Below, piece by piece: positions 17,501-25,507 of a DNA stretch of 64,000 nucleotides. Where the stretch lies: assembly GCA_949282385.1 (NCBI GenBank), contig CASDOP010000005.1, positions 62,001 to 126,000 of the forward strand, given 5' to 3'. Source of the DNA: an uncultured Clostridia bacterium (GTDB lineage Bacteria; Bacillota; Clostridia; Christensenellales; Borkfalkiaceae). The position numbers were made by a program, and so were the translations under genes. How positions within the stretch are numbered: position 1 is the stretch's first letter; each line of letters starts with the position of its first letter. A model generated the notes under the pieces. The model saw nothing but the letters and a program-made list of their open reading frames with translations, did not search any database and was not told the DNA's origin.

Positions 17501-20500
17501 TACATACCCGAACTTGAAAATGTATATGTCAACGTCGAAGCGTATGTAAGAAATGCCTCGGGCGGCATAGTCGTGCAGAGCAATTTCGACTTCGATATAA
17601 ACGGCGTAGTCGTAAAAGCCCAGCTCATCATGGAAAACGCCGCGGGCGAAACGCGCTTCTACATAACGCTCACGCAGGTTGCCGACATAATGCTCAACGG
17701 ACTTAAGGTTTACGTTTCGCAGTCCACGCTCTACGACACGGTCGAAGCTCTCGTTTCGATAGTGTGCGATACAGACATTCTCGGCAAAGTAGTCGGCATG
17801 CTCTCGCCCTCGGCGGCGACAGCGGCGGAGGCGGCAGTCCTCAGCGAAAGCGGCAAGACTTCGGTTACGGATATTATTTATAATCTTCTCTGCGCAGACT
17901 TTGCAAATGCGTTCTTCGCGGTAACCGACGGAGGCGTAACCAACGCTTCAATCGATCTCGATGTTCTTGTCGGCGGTCTCGGCGTAGACCTCGGCTATTC
18001 GCTCGGCTCTGTCGATTGCACGATAAATCACAAAACGCATTCCATGTCCACTTCTGCCAGAGCGGAAGGAAAGGACGCAAGCTGGCTCACGCTCTCGTCA
18101 AACAGAGTGAAGGAAAGCGAAATTTCTTCGCTCGATTACGAGCTTGCCTCGGTCGACAAGACCGAATATATCGACCTCGCGTTCCTGCCTTCGCTCGTGA
18201 ACGATCTCAAAAACAGCGTAACGGACGATAACGGCTCGATGTACAGCCACATGACGTTCAAAGGCTCGATAGACGTAAACGTAGTCAGCATACTCAACAT
18301 AACCATAAGCGACCTTACCCTGACGGTCAACGCGCAGGCGGATAACTTCTATCTCGCTCTCGAGGGAAAACTTTCGGGTTCAATGGTATCGACGAGAAGA
18401 ATAGGTCTTACCTATCAGAACGGATACCTTACCCTTTACCGCGACGTCAACGGCGGCGAATACCGCGTTATGACGTTTGAATATTTCCTGGATAATATGT
18501 TCGCTTCGGGCGATACCAGCACGCTCAACTGGCTGCTCGGCGCAAGCAACACCATCTGGGGAATTGTTGGTTCGTTCGTACCCGAAGTAAGCTCGGGACT
18601 GACCACGCCTGAAGAAATTTATCTTTACTCACGCGAACTGCAAAGTTCGGGAAGCGAGGTTGCCGTTTCCGATTACATAAATGCGGCTCACGCCATGATA
18701 GGCGGCAGCGAAGAACTGCTCTTCCAAGCGACAGAAGGCGGCGTAAACTCGCTTTTAAGCGAACTCGGACTTTCGGGAAGCGACAACTATTACGCTTTCG
18801 ATATTAACGCGAGATTGCTCACTGACGGCGTACTCACAAAGCTCGGCGCGGCTATACTCCGCAACGAAAGCGGCATTACGGGTCTTAAGGCATACGGCGC
18901 GATAAGTAGTTACGTAACGTTCACTCTCAATTTAAGCTATACCGAAAACGACGCTTCGCCCTGCGCAAGCCACTTCAATGCGGTAAGCGAAGACTTCGCC
19001 TCTGCAACTAAGAACGGCGCGATAACCGACGGCGACACGGGCATATTCGGTTGCTACAACTCATCGGACGGCTCGGTTAAGTTCTCATATCTTCTTACGC
19101 CCTACACGCTGACGATAGTCGATACGGACGGAAGCTCGTACGAGACGACCGTGCGCGACGGCTCTACGGTATACCTTTACGATAACAACTTCCCCGCATA
19201 CACCGACGAGAGCAAGCAGTTCAGAAAGCTTTATACCCTCACCGAGGGCGGCGAACCCGTAAGTTCGTTCGTCATGACGGGCGATACTACCATATGGGTG
19301 GTAAGGCGCAAAGCGGTAGAGTTCAACGTAATAAACAGCGGCAGCGCGTCCGATTTCGTATATTCGTCCTTCGTCGGCGACACCCTTCCCGAACATTTTG
19401 AAGGCTTTGCAACGCTCAAAGAGTTTGCGTTTGCGGACGGCACGCTCTGCGCAGGCACGCTCGTAACCGAAAATACGCCCACAACCATCTACGGCAATTA
19501 TGAACTCGCTTCCTGCACGCAGGACTATATAAATTATGAGTTCAACGCCGCAGACGGCAGCTACCACGTAACGGGACTTGCCGCGGGATACGTCCAGTAC
19601 TATATCGGCGGCGACAAACCCGTAATCATTGCCGACAGCATAAACGGTTTGCCCGTAACGGCAATAGATGCAGGCGCGTTTGCCAACACTTCGCCGGACG
19701 CAGACGGCAATATCGACGCTACCAAGTCAATCAAAAACGTTGTCGTTCCAGCTACCGTTACCGAAGTGGGCGAAAGCGCGTTTGCAAACAACGTCGGCAT
19801 GCAGTCGATAGTATTCCTTGCCGACAGCGTTCACCTCAGCGGTTCGGGCAACGACGACGGCAGCACATATCCTTTCTACGGCTGTTCGACTTACGCAACC
19901 GATATTTCCGTCGGCAGCAACAAGGGCAACGAGATAACCTCGCTCAACATTTACTACAACAACATTACCGCAAACGACGGCAACTGGAATATCTTCCGCT
20001 ATGTTTATAACGGATGGTGGTTCCGATTCTATGTGGGCGATAACGGCGGTTCGCTGAACGGCGCAGGCAGCTGGATATACACTCGCGTAACCGTTGAAAA
20101 TTCAACCGAATTCAACATAGAAGACGAGGCGAAAGCATTTATCGCCGACGGACTTAATTCAAGCGCAGATTTATCCTATGTGCAGTCCTCTCTTCAGACG
20201 ATTGCAGACAGATATACCGCTTCGCAGTACGGCGAGATCGGTAAGTACATTGCTGCTGTCCATGCGCAAAAGGGCGCGGACGGCATAACCCATGTAACGG
20301 TTTCTCTTAATATCTCCGATGAAGCGTGGTATGCGCTGGGCATAAACAAGGGCGCGGCTGCAAATGTGGTTCTCTCTGGCGACGTGAGAGAATTTGAGGG
20401 CGCGACTTATGCGAGAGGCGAGGTAACTTTCACCGCGGAAAACATCATGACGGGTTACGAATTTGTAAGTTTTTCCGACGGGAAAAGCGTAGTTAACGCC

Positions 20501-21298
20501 AACCCCGCTACATTCGTCATAACGGGCGTAACCGAAATTGTTGCCGAATTCTATGCAAACGTCAGCGATGTAACGGTAGTCAGCGCGATAGATTTCACCT
20601 ATGCAGGCATTGCTTATTCTTCGCAGGTTGACGGCGCAAGCGTATGCGTAGCGCTTGATGAAAACGGTCAGCTTCTGCCCGTAAATCCCGAAGCCGCGGG
20701 CTATGAATTCCTCGGCTGGGCGAGCGTGTCGGACGGACAGATGAGCTTCACCTCGATGACCGACGCCTCCGCAACTTATTATGCGGTATGGGGCGGAGCA
20801 AAGGGCGGCATAAACTATACCGTTCAGACTTCGGGCACGGCGGTAAATACCCCCGCGGTATCTTACGGCAGCTTCGAAAACTGGTATTCTTCGGCAGATT
20901 ACGCCGAGGTTATATCTTCCGCGCTGTCGGAAAATAACACGGTATTCCATGCAAGAAGACAGTTTTCTCTCACCTACAGCATAAGCGGCGGTACGGATGA
21001 CGGAGTAGCGAATAAAAAGACGTTCTTCTATCTCAACGACCAGAAAACGGGTGAAGGAAAGAGCTACAACGGAGCAACTTATTCAATTCTCGAAGGAGAC
21101 CAGTTAAATATAAGTTCGCTCGGCTACGGGCTGCACATTCAAAGCAGCAGCGTGGATCTTAAAGTCAACGCGTGGCTCATGACCAGGAAAAACTGGTTTG
21201 CAAGCTGGACGCAGTCGCAGGAAAGCACTCTTTCGTGTTCGATTTCCGGCACGACAATCGTTCAGGGCGACGTTAATTTGAAGATTGCTATAGTTTGA
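11588..21298 (+). CDS. Giant 3,236-residue modular surface lipoprotein
   Basis: The signal peptide ends in lipobox 'LGLTAC' (Cys28), so the protein should be lipid-anchored outside the membrane. Residues ~30-310 form a distinct beta-rich domain. After this come duplicated modules. Module A begins near ~530, ~1235 and ~1458 and carries 'VCDISEMAEALP', 'YCDITEMAEAVT' and 'MCEVSELAQAVQ'. Module B starts near ~757 and ~1672 ('VDLIQTVTNAWKGVNGI', 'TDLANTVNAVWAEVDKI'). Module C starts near ~991 and ~1937 ('FVKVVYDYLFDAF', 'FIKLVYDYLFEAL'). A B-like piece follows from ~2190. The C-terminal third has a BspA-type leucine-rich segment (~2676, 'GAFANTSPDADG', 'VVVPATVTEVGESAFANN') and Listeria-Bacteroides-type repeats near ~2955 and ~3038 ('AGYEFLGWASVSDG'). 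No LPXTG is present. A role in binding or adhesion is inference. It is a single gene with its own terminator. Confidence 0.9.
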   Translation: MKKFFRSVASVMLAAAGTACLTLGLTACGGKMQSTERPTNVDITKTETPDDGSLPTAHSAAENLAYIAYVLDAQPQYHCYTYTVTSASIATQYTKSYKDYKDGVTISSDITYSSMVKSGSQACFIEGENGPEAYMRFSSAPNADTTNLTADWSMEAPVHYGEQAYLYTYGLFQTEMTNYIINAETISDSGEVRENGDGTYSQSVLLDPIASTYYYQFGMKTRGGLAGYPEFQHISLDLTFDASWRILSIDIDEVSLVNKGVTVTSVSKSRVEYSYDDASFDEAHYDYYDSYFRQYVGDETLEEGGDIEEEMTVDVTNVLSNGFSGIMNGGQQFEITAELGQNKYEGYIFIALDLADPLGSLQLRLSLGKTLEEQGFYLEYADGEGRAYYGEDFAAQVSIAQLKPVIGQFMQWADELNKIFSETEQNGDGSLSLSSDALTELMNAMQLEVTGDNAKLTLASGDLLGLGIGVDAQMFFGVGKNSITFHGATVKGLSFGGSGIDLALTLRTTTAPLIDREQTTANADLSEYVADVYNLLSSDLIKLNLSLNGSSDDVKISALKGIDVAASVYADIDGVTVGAELAVSYRRAEGSVSAKLNAYYDYDPASADFGRLILKVTSINGVGTDIGVVCDISEMAEALPALLSLAGLETDLFAPSSAATLNVADIINSLLSSDLSGLIGELYADKAVIKASVSVDELLSALSINAGVKFGYFNLTYTRGGQNGGVMTAALPAMGLTLSVSGADGELTLPDTSDCLDAVDLIQTVTNAWKGVNGIIADRKITLALEQGATYIIAGGVKLSLDGAVSVDWSDENGGVALDLNVSLFSQGSATTRVKLVYNKNCSADVPMIRLALNGAAMDIYASDIDSALSQIGGLANTLSPASEGGDEEQQIFALVFSILSDGKWVDVLNKMSLTSNGQSVTLSYLSKASVSVSAFEDGTLALGLELNAGSLKGKALVKTAEEDIFEKTDAEIASYNPVSTAKGGSFVKVVYDYLFDAFGAVDLTDVLGGAFRLSLALNGSNSGIEQIKNVQVNADLYLSQYDGENILETDVWLNIGGVEVKFNIIIRGEEIFASVTNITGKDMPHLKVRTTADSLYSLLSDLVDTAVNSGILGGGKVSKLSSQAVEGGKMAAADIIYSLVNLDFDEVFVCAEVNGVKSVTINVDSLLSQFNVAAPSIGSITASIGAGPVISASAVSSAGEWLSVTSGTEKKDYSSFNPEEYIDFSNVTALPIADILNLLSSKNLSLSLSFAGSGLEAAVSACLNVSGLVASVGADISYNYGDKLISASLAAYYDGNGGVYLHVTKLQGREYGLSVYCDITEMAEAVTNLLAALQTEVAGGGIINLPDLDISNLVTNLLAADYPSIFSGIYADKSGIGANIDGDKLLSELGLDLGVTLGQIKLCYVSGNGEGGKLSVSAPVCGLDVSVEGSDAEPENPSYDCFDLTQLVETVTGIIEGKTFTVEATFNSSSAAGAALEQLAGLSADLKAYVQIGSSPKAAADLSVRYERDGKAVSADISAYYELCSVDEYKYNFVYLSVNAINGKSTNIAVMCEVSELAQAVQNIISAINAQTAASALPQISVGATDVLGALLSVDFSSLVKQLSANSKGVEAVIGLDELLVALDIDLGVSLGDIAFEYTSANEAVASLPALGVSAKVSCFNEEYKFAIPEKDYLNLTDLANTVNAVWAEVDKIISSQSLSFAIDEQNPAYITVDGITASVSGNGEISWRTGATSVALDLCVAIAETGRDVLEVKLVYSEDAPADKPVAVIALNKVALEIYRSDIQAVSDKISSIISAISPLLGASGDGQATLSAQMPENTAYATTDEVIYAVLALLSDGGWTDVLNDLTLSSDGHSLALSYLADGAASISISAENGIVLSWNANKQGDGSSFETGASLYVSSSTGTLADEIRKAVRGDGYMLSTSNGQEGQSFIKLVYDYLFEALRSVSLENILGTNVYNISFVLDGSQTYIPELENVYVNVEAYVRNASGGIVVQSNFDFDINGVVVKAQLIMENAAGETRFYITLTQVADIMLNGLKVYVSQSTLYDTVEALVSIVCDTDILGKVVGMLSPSAATAAEAAVLSESGKTSVTDIIYNLLCADFANAFFAVTDGGVTNASIDLDVLVGGLGVDLGYSLGSVDCTINHKTHSMSTSARAEGKDASWLTLSSNRVKESEISSLDYELASVDKTEYIDLAFLPSLVNDLKNSVTDDNGSMYSHMTFKGSIDVNVVSILNITISDLTLTVNAQADNFYLALEGKLSGSMVSTRRIGLTYQNGYLTLYRDVNGGEYRVMTFEYFLDNMFASGDTSTLNWLLGASNTIWGIVGSFVPEVSSGLTTPEEIYLYSRELQSSGSEVAVSDYINAAHAMIGGSEELLFQATEGGVNSLLSELGLSGSDNYYAFDINARLLTDGVLTKLGAAILRNESGITGLKAYGAISSYVTFTLNLSYTENDASPCASHFNAVSEDFASATKNGAITDGDTGIFGCYNSSDGSVKFSYLLTPYTLTIVDTDGSSYETTVRDGSTVYLYDNNFPAYTDESKQFRKLYTLTEGGEPVSSFVMTGDTTIWVVRRKAVEFNVINSGSASDFVYSSFVGDTLPEHFEGFATLKEFAFADGTLCAGTLVTENTPTTIYGNYELASCTQDYINYEFNAADGSYHVTGLAAGYVQYYIGGDKPVIIADSINGLPVTAIDAGAFANTSPDADGNIDATKSIKNVVVPATVTEVGESAFANNVGMQSIVFLADSVHLSGSGNDDGSTYPFYGCSTYATDISVGSNKGNEITSLNIYYNNITANDGNWNIFRYVYNGWWFRFYVGDNGGSLNGAGSWIYTRVTVENSTEFNIEDEAKAFIADGLNSSADLSYVQSSLQTIADRYTASQYGEIGKYIAAVHAQKGADGITHVTVSLNISDEAWYALGINKGAAANVVLSGDVREFEGATYARGEVTFTAENIMTGYEFVSFSDGKSVVNANPATFVITGVTEIVAEFYANVSDVTVVSAIDFTYAGIAYSSQVDGASVCVALDENGQLLPVNPEAAGYEFLGWASVSDGQMSFTSMTDASATYYAVWGGAKGGINYTVQTSGTAVNTPAVSYGSFENWYSSADYAEVISSALSENNTVFHARRQFSLTYSISGGTDDGVANKKTFFYLNDQKTGEGKSYNGATYSILEGDQLNISSLGYGLHIQSSSVDLKVNAWLMTRKNWFASWTQSQESTLSCSISGTTIVQGDVNLKIAIV

Positions 21299-21306
21299 TA
21301 AAAGAA

Positions 21307-21347
21307 AAAAAGCGCGCCGACGGAATTTTTCCGTCGGCGCGCTTTTT
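21307..21347 (+). terminator. Terminator of the giant lipoprotein gene
   Basis: A 17- to 19-bp perfect stem (21307-21325 with 21329-21347) with a three-T loop, flanked by A and T runs, begins 8 bases after the stop. Confidence 0.92.
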
Positions 21348-21405
21348 ATTATGACTTTTTAATTATTGTTCGACGAACGAACGGCAACGCGGGTTATAGT
21401 TCGGT

Positions 21406-21455
21406 AAAAGTATATAAACCGCCCCGCTTTTATAAAAGTATATAAACCGCCCCGC
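21406..21455 (+). promoter_or_regulatory. Two 22-bp direct repeats, possibly tandem sporulation promoters, before yqfC
   Basis: An identical 22-bp sequence (AAAAGTATATAAACC followed by GCCCCGC) occurs at 21406-21427 and 21434-21455. In each, GTATATA is followed after 14 bp by a -10-like element: TATAAAA (21431-21437) and CATAAAT (21459-21465). This recalls SigE promoters (ATATT-type -35, about 14 bp, CATACA-type -10), and yqfC/yqfD belong to the SigE regulon in B. subtilis. It may instead be a repeated operator. Confidence 0.4.
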
Positions 21456-21471
21456 GCTCATAAATTAGAGT

Positions 21472-21717
21472 ATGGAATTTTTAAATCAGCTTTTAAGGGA
21501 AGCGGGGGCGGATACGCTCGCCGCGTTTACCGTTGTGCCGACTTTCGGCGCGTATTTCAAGAGCGTGAAGGGCGTGGGCGAATACACTTCCGAAAAAATA
21601 GTCGTGATCGTCGGCAAAAATGCGATTAGCGTTGCGGGCGAGCAGCTTTGCATAGCTCAGTTCGGCGGAGGAGATTTGTTCGTCCGCGGCAAAGTGCTTT
21701 CGGTAACGCTGGGGTGA
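21472..21717 (+). CDS. yqfC: YabP/YqfC-family sporulation protein
   Basis: An 81-residue protein with the YabP/YqfC pattern 'FKSVKGVGEYTSEKIVVIVG' followed by 'ISVAGEQLCIAQFGGGDLFV' and 'GKVLSVTL', a small all-beta domain. In B. subtilis YqfC lies before YqfD and is made in the mother cell during sporulation; its biochemical role is not known. Here the same order is kept, 5 bases apart. The ribosome site is weak. This is one of the better signs that the organism belongs to a sporulating lineage. Confidence 0.82.
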   Translation: MEFLNQLLREAGADTLAAFTVVPTFGAYFKSVKGVGEYTSEKIVVIVGKNAISVAGEQLCIAQFGGGDLFVRGKVLSVTLG

Positions 21718-21722
21718 GCGGC

Positions 21723-22616
21723 ATGAACGACCTCACTAAGGTGCGCGTAACGGCGTCGGCGGAAACGGTTATAAAAAAACTTGCAAAGGGTCAGATTGTC
21801 GCCTTCGATCTGACAAAAAAAGGCGCATATACCAGCTTTTTCGTCGCGCACAATTACGTTGAAAAAGTTTTTGCAATTTTCTCGCACCCGTGTTATAATA
21901 TAACCGTAATTAAATTAAGTCCCTTTCGTTCGCTCGCACGCCGCATCAGATGGCGCGCAGGCATCCTTGCGGGCATGCTCTTGTTTTTAATCGCCGTAAC
22001 GGCTTCGCAGGCGTGCGTGTTGAAAATAGAGGTTACTGGCAGCGGATATTATCTCGCGCCACAGGTGGAAGCCGTTTTAAGTTCGTGCGGCATAAAAGTC
22101 GGCTCGTTTTTCTTCGGCAACGATTTTTCTGCAGCGAGGGCGCAGGTAATGTCTTTGCCTGCGGTTACGTTCTGTTCTTTCGAAAAACGCGGTTTCGTCG
22201 TCGTGGCGGACGTTGAATGCAACGCAGAAGACGACCGCGCTGCGAGCTATTCGCCCTTAATTGCTGACTGTTCTGGCAAAATACAAAAAATTGTGGCGGT
22301 GTGCGGCACGCCCCTGTTTGCCGTCGGCGACGAGGTGTCGCGTGGCGACGAGCTTATCGGCGCTTATTACCTCAAAGAGGACGGGCAGAGCGCGCCCTGT
22401 CTGTGCGTAGGTTATGCGCAGATAGAAGTCAGCGCCAGCATAAGCAGCGCGTTTTGCGAGCGCAGCGACGAAAACCTGAAAAAAGCGGTCGCGGCGGCAA
22501 AGCTATATGCCGAAAACGCCGTCGTTACGGGTTATGCGGTGCGGGATACGTCCGATGGCGTAATTTATACCGTCGACTTGACTTTTTTACATACGGTCAG
22601 CGTAAATATGCAATAA
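21723..22616 (+). CDS. yqfD: YqfD-family sporulation membrane protein
   Basis: A 297-residue protein of the YqfD family, required in B. subtilis for sporulation beyond engulfment. A cytoplasmic N-terminal part of ~70 residues is followed by one membrane segment ('GILAGMLLFLIAVTASQA') and an outer domain. That domain starts with a POTRA-like stretch ('VEAVLSSCGIKVGSFFFG') and continues 'GKIQKIVAVCGTPLFAVGDE' with 'SRGDELIGAYY', typical of the family. I chose ATG 21723 because GGGGTGAG sits 5 bases before it; longer in-frame starts overlap yqfC. Confidence 0.85.
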   Translation: MNDLTKVRVTASAETVIKKLAKGQIVAFDLTKKGAYTSFFVAHNYVEKVFAIFSHPCYNITVIKLSPFRSLARRIRWRAGILAGMLLFLIAVTASQACVLKIEVTGSGYYLAPQVEAVLSSCGIKVGSFFFGNDFSAARAQVMSLPAVTFCSFEKRGFVVVADVECNAEDDRAASYSPLIADCSGKIQKIVAVCGTPLFAVGDEVSRGDELIGAYYLKEDGQSAPCLCVGYAQIEVSASISSAFCERSDENLKKAVAAAKLYAENAVVTGYAVRDTSDGVIYTVDLTFLHTVSVNMQ

Positions 22617-22632
22617 TAATTGCGGAGAACTG

Positions 22633-23616
22633 ATGGATATATTCAAAAGAGTAAGTTTAAACAGCCTTACCAAACTCTCGAAAGTGCTGGGAACTTTCGA
22701 TGAAAACTTAAATACACTAATGCACGAAGTGGGCGTTACCCTGCGCGTGGACGGAACGGACGTGATAATTTACGGCTCGGAAGAAAACGCCCGCATTGCC
22801 GCCGACGTGCTGGAAAATTTATCTCTTCTCGCCGACGGCGACGAAAAGATAGACAAGGGCAGAGTGGTCTATTGCATAGAACTTGCAAGGGAAGGCAAGG
22901 CTGCAGACATAACCAAACTTTCCTCGGGAACGCTCACCATAACTTCCCGAGGCAAGCCGATAAAGTGCAAGACGATAGGTCAGCGCATATATACGGACGC
23001 AATCAAAAACAACACCGTCGTCTTCGGCGTAGGTCCTGCGGGTACTGGCAAAACCTACCTCGCCGTGTGCCTTGCGGTGCAGGCAATGAAGCAGAAGCAG
23101 GCGGACAAGATAATTTTAACCCGCCCGGCAGTCGAAGCGGGCGAAAAACTCGGCTTTCTCCCCGGCGATTTGCAGACAAAGGTCGACCCCTATTTAAGAC
23201 CGCTTTACGACGCCCTGCAGGAAATGCTGGGACTTGAAACGTATACGAAATTAATGGAACGCGGCTCTATAGAGATAGCTCCGCTGGCATATATGCGCGG
23301 ACGAACGCTGTCAAACGCATTCATCATACTCGACGAAGCGCAGAACACCACGCGCGAGCAGATGAAGATGTTTTTAACCCGCCTCGGCGACGGAAGCAAG
23401 ATGGTCATAACGGGCGACATAACGCAGACCGACCTTCCCGAAGGCAAAAAGAGCGGGCTTACGCAGGCGATAAAAATTCTGCACGGCATAAAGGGGATAG
23501 AGGTGGTTTACCTCACTGCCAAGGACGTCGTGCGCAATCCACTCGTAATGAATATCGTGCGCGCTTACGACAACGCGGACGAAGACGGAAAAAAAGATGA
23601 AAACAAGACTGAGTAA
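22633..23616 (+). CDS. phoH: PhoH-like ATPase
   Basis: A 327-residue PhoH (YbeZ-type) P-loop ATPase. The Walker A motif 'FGVGPAGTGKTYLAV' is at ~residues 133-147; 'LTRPAVEAGEKLGFLPGDL' and Walker B 'FIILDEAQNTT' follow, then 'VITGDITQTDLP'. The N-terminal ~100 residues carry the usual KH-like part. YbeZ works with the nuclease YbeY in rRNA handling in bacteria where it was studied, and ybeY lies two genes downstream. It starts 16 bases after yqfD and its end overlaps the next gene by 20 bp. Confidence 0.92.
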   Translation: MDIFKRVSLNSLTKLSKVLGTFDENLNTLMHEVGVTLRVDGTDVIIYGSEENARIAADVLENLSLLADGDEKIDKGRVVYCIELAREGKAADITKLSSGTLTITSRGKPIKCKTIGQRIYTDAIKNNTVVFGVGPAGTGKTYLAVCLAVQAMKQKQADKIILTRPAVEAGEKLGFLPGDLQTKVDPYLRPLYDALQEMLGLETYTKLMERGSIEIAPLAYMRGRTLSNAFIILDEAQNTTREQMKMFLTRLGDGSKMVITGDITQTDLPEGKKSGLTQAIKILHGIKGIEVVYLTAKDVVRNPLVMNIVRAYDNADEDGKKDENKTE

Positions 23617-25036
23617 AAAATCTATATCCCTGAGCGCTCTGATGTTCGTTCTGAACGTTGTCCTTCTGTTCGCACTGATATTTCTTATGCTCGAAATAAA
23701 GGAAGGACTTAACGTCATTCACTACATCGAAAACAACACGAACAGCATACTGTTCGTAGCGGCTACGGTAATCATTCTCACAATGCTCACCTACGCCTAT
23801 TTTTACTTTGAATGCACGGAAATTTTAAACGAGCTTTCGCGCATAATCGAGTGCTTCATTCTTCTCGACATAGCGCTGCTCGTGTCCTATGTTTTAGGTC
23901 AGCTATTAAATGTAAATTCCCGTCCTTTCGCCTTTCTCGCGCTCATGGCGGCAACCTTGCTCGGCAGGAGGGAGGGGGTTTTCCTCAACATAATATACGC
24001 TCTCATACTCTTTGTTATAGACATCAACTTCACCGAAGGCGAAATGTGGCAGAGCTGCGCCTGCCTTCTCATATCCTTCTGCGCTGGAATGACGGTTATC
24101 TTTGTTACACCCGCAATAAAGTCGAGGATACAGGCAGTTTTGATTGTATTTCTTCTGCTCGTACCCGTAGAACTTATTATAGGCGTAATGGAAGTGTGGT
24201 TCGTCGTCGATAAGGCGGGCAACGCAATACTGCTTGCATACGGCGCGCTCGGATGTTTCTTCAGCGTTCTGCTGTATCTTTTGATGCTCCCCGTATTTGA
24301 AGTGCTCTTCTCCGAGCTTACCGTGTTCAGACTGCGCGAACTTACGAGCGACGACGCAAAGCTCATCAAAAAGCTCAAGAGCGAAGCGCCCGGCACATAC
24401 AATCACTCTGTAGTTGTCGCACAGCTTGCAGAAGTCTGCGCTACCGCGATAGGCGAAAACGGCGAACTCGCGCGCGCGGCGGCGTTCTATCACGACATGG
24501 GCAAGCTCAAGAACCCCGAAATGTTCACCGAAAATCAGTCGGATTACAACATGCACAACGAGCTTTCGCCCGAACTTTCTGCCGACATAATCCGTTCCCA
24601 CGCCCGCGACGGCGCTACGCTCATAAGAAAAAACCGTCTGCCCGAATTTTTTGCAGACTGCGCCGTTCAGCACCACGGCACAATGCCCATAAAGTATTTC
24701 TACGCCAAGGCGCTCAAGATGAGCGACGGCGAAATCAACATAGCAAACTATTCCTATCCCGGTCCCACGCCGAGGAGCAAGATAGCGGCAATTCTGATGA
24801 TAGCCGACGCTTCGGAGGCGGCTTCTCGTTCGCTCAAGGACAGGTCGCCACAGGCGGTGGAAGAGCTTGTAACCTCGCTCGTGGAAGAGCGCCTCGACAT
24901 GGACCAGTTCGACGATTGCGACATAACTATGCGCGAGCTGACCATAATAACGCATACCATAGCGGCATCGCTGTCGGGCGTATACCACAAGAGAATTTCT
25001 TACCCCAAACTTAAAATTTCCCAGAAAAGAGTGTAA
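23597..25036 (+). CDS. 7TM-HD phosphodiesterase (PgpH/YqfF-like), short form
   Basis: A 479-residue protein with about seven membrane segments (residues ~10-240) and a cytoplasmic HD domain with 'EAPGTYNHSVVVAQLAEV', 'AAAFYHDMGKL' and 'LIRKNRLPEFFADCAVQHHG'. In B. subtilis PgpH (711 residues) the same arrangement degrades c-di-AMP and bears an extra N-terminal extracellular 7TMR-HDED domain of ~250 residues after a first membrane segment. That domain is missing here; only ~20 residues separate the first two hydrophobic segments. The phosphodiesterase metal residues (H..HD..) are retained. Its position between phoH and ybeY is the usual Firmicutes one. Confidence 0.88.
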   Translation: MKTRLSKKSISLSALMFVLNVVLLFALIFLMLEIKEGLNVIHYIENNTNSILFVAATVIILTMLTYAYFYFECTEILNELSRIIECFILLDIALLVSYVLGQLLNVNSRPFAFLALMAATLLGRREGVFLNIIYALILFVIDINFTEGEMWQSCACLLISFCAGMTVIFVTPAIKSRIQAVLIVFLLLVPVELIIGVMEVWFVVDKAGNAILLAYGALGCFFSVLLYLLMLPVFEVLFSELTVFRLRELTSDDAKLIKKLKSEAPGTYNHSVVVAQLAEVCATAIGENGELARAAAFYHDMGKLKNPEMFTENQSDYNMHNELSPELSADIIRSHARDGATLIRKNRLPEFFADCAVQHHGTMPIKYFYAKALKMSDGEINIANYSYPGPTPRSKIAAILMIADASEAASRSLKDRSPQAVEELVTSLVEERLDMDQFDDCDITMRELTIITHTIAASLSGVYHKRISYPKLKISQKRV

Positions 25037-25038
25037 AT

Positions 25039-25503
25039 ATGAAAGGTTTTAAAATAAGCTGCGAAGAGCGCGATTTTTCGCTTCTCGCGCAGGCGTTCGA
25101 AGGCGAAGTGGATTGCGACTGCACGCTGTGCGCCGAAATTATATTTGTCGACGAGGAAGAAATAAAGCAGTTGAACGCGCGCACGCGCAAGGTGGACGCG
25201 GTTACGGACGTTTTGTCCTATCCCATGCTCGACTGCGTTCCCGGTCAGAAAATCTGCGCGGACGACTATCCTTTCGACACCGACGAAGAGGGCAATCTGT
25301 TCATCGGTTCTGTGGCAATATGTTTAAAGCGCGCGGAGGAGCAGGCTGCGGAATACGGTCATTCTGTAGAGAGGGAAGTAAACTACCTCGCCGCGCACGG
25401 ACTTTGTCATCTTTTGGGCTACGACCACATGACGGATGAGGACAAGCCTGCAATGCGCGCCGCCGAAGAGCGCGTGCTTGCCAAGCTCAATCTCGTGAGG
25501 TGA
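25039..25503 (+). CDS. ybeY: Endoribonuclease YbeY
   Basis: A 154-residue zinc endoribonuclease needed for 16S rRNA 3'-end maturation and ribosome quality control. The zinc motif 'AAHGLCHLLGYDHMTDED' (H-x3-H-x5-H) is intact, and 'LNARTRKVDAVTDVLSYPM' before it is the conserved core. Spacing to the HD gene is 2 bases and to era 4 bases, so it is part of the same operon. Confidence 0.95.
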   Translation: MKGFKISCEERDFSLLAQAFEGEVDCDCTLCAEIIFVDEEEIKQLNARTRKVDAVTDVLSYPMLDCVPGQKICADDYPFDTDEEGNLFIGSVAICLKRAEEQAAEYGHSVEREVNYLAAHGLCHLLGYDHMTDEDKPAMRAAEERVLAKLNLVR

Positions 25504-25507
25504 AATA

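Noticed and set aside
18016..18231. Short frames inside the giant lipoprotein gene on either strand
   Set aside because: They are shadow frames of a continuous 3,236-codon gene; none has a ribosome site or family pattern.
23906..24988. 360-codon open frame on the minus strand opposite the HD phosphodiesterase
   Set aside because: It mirrors a well-supported gene in a conserved operon and has no plausible start or family.
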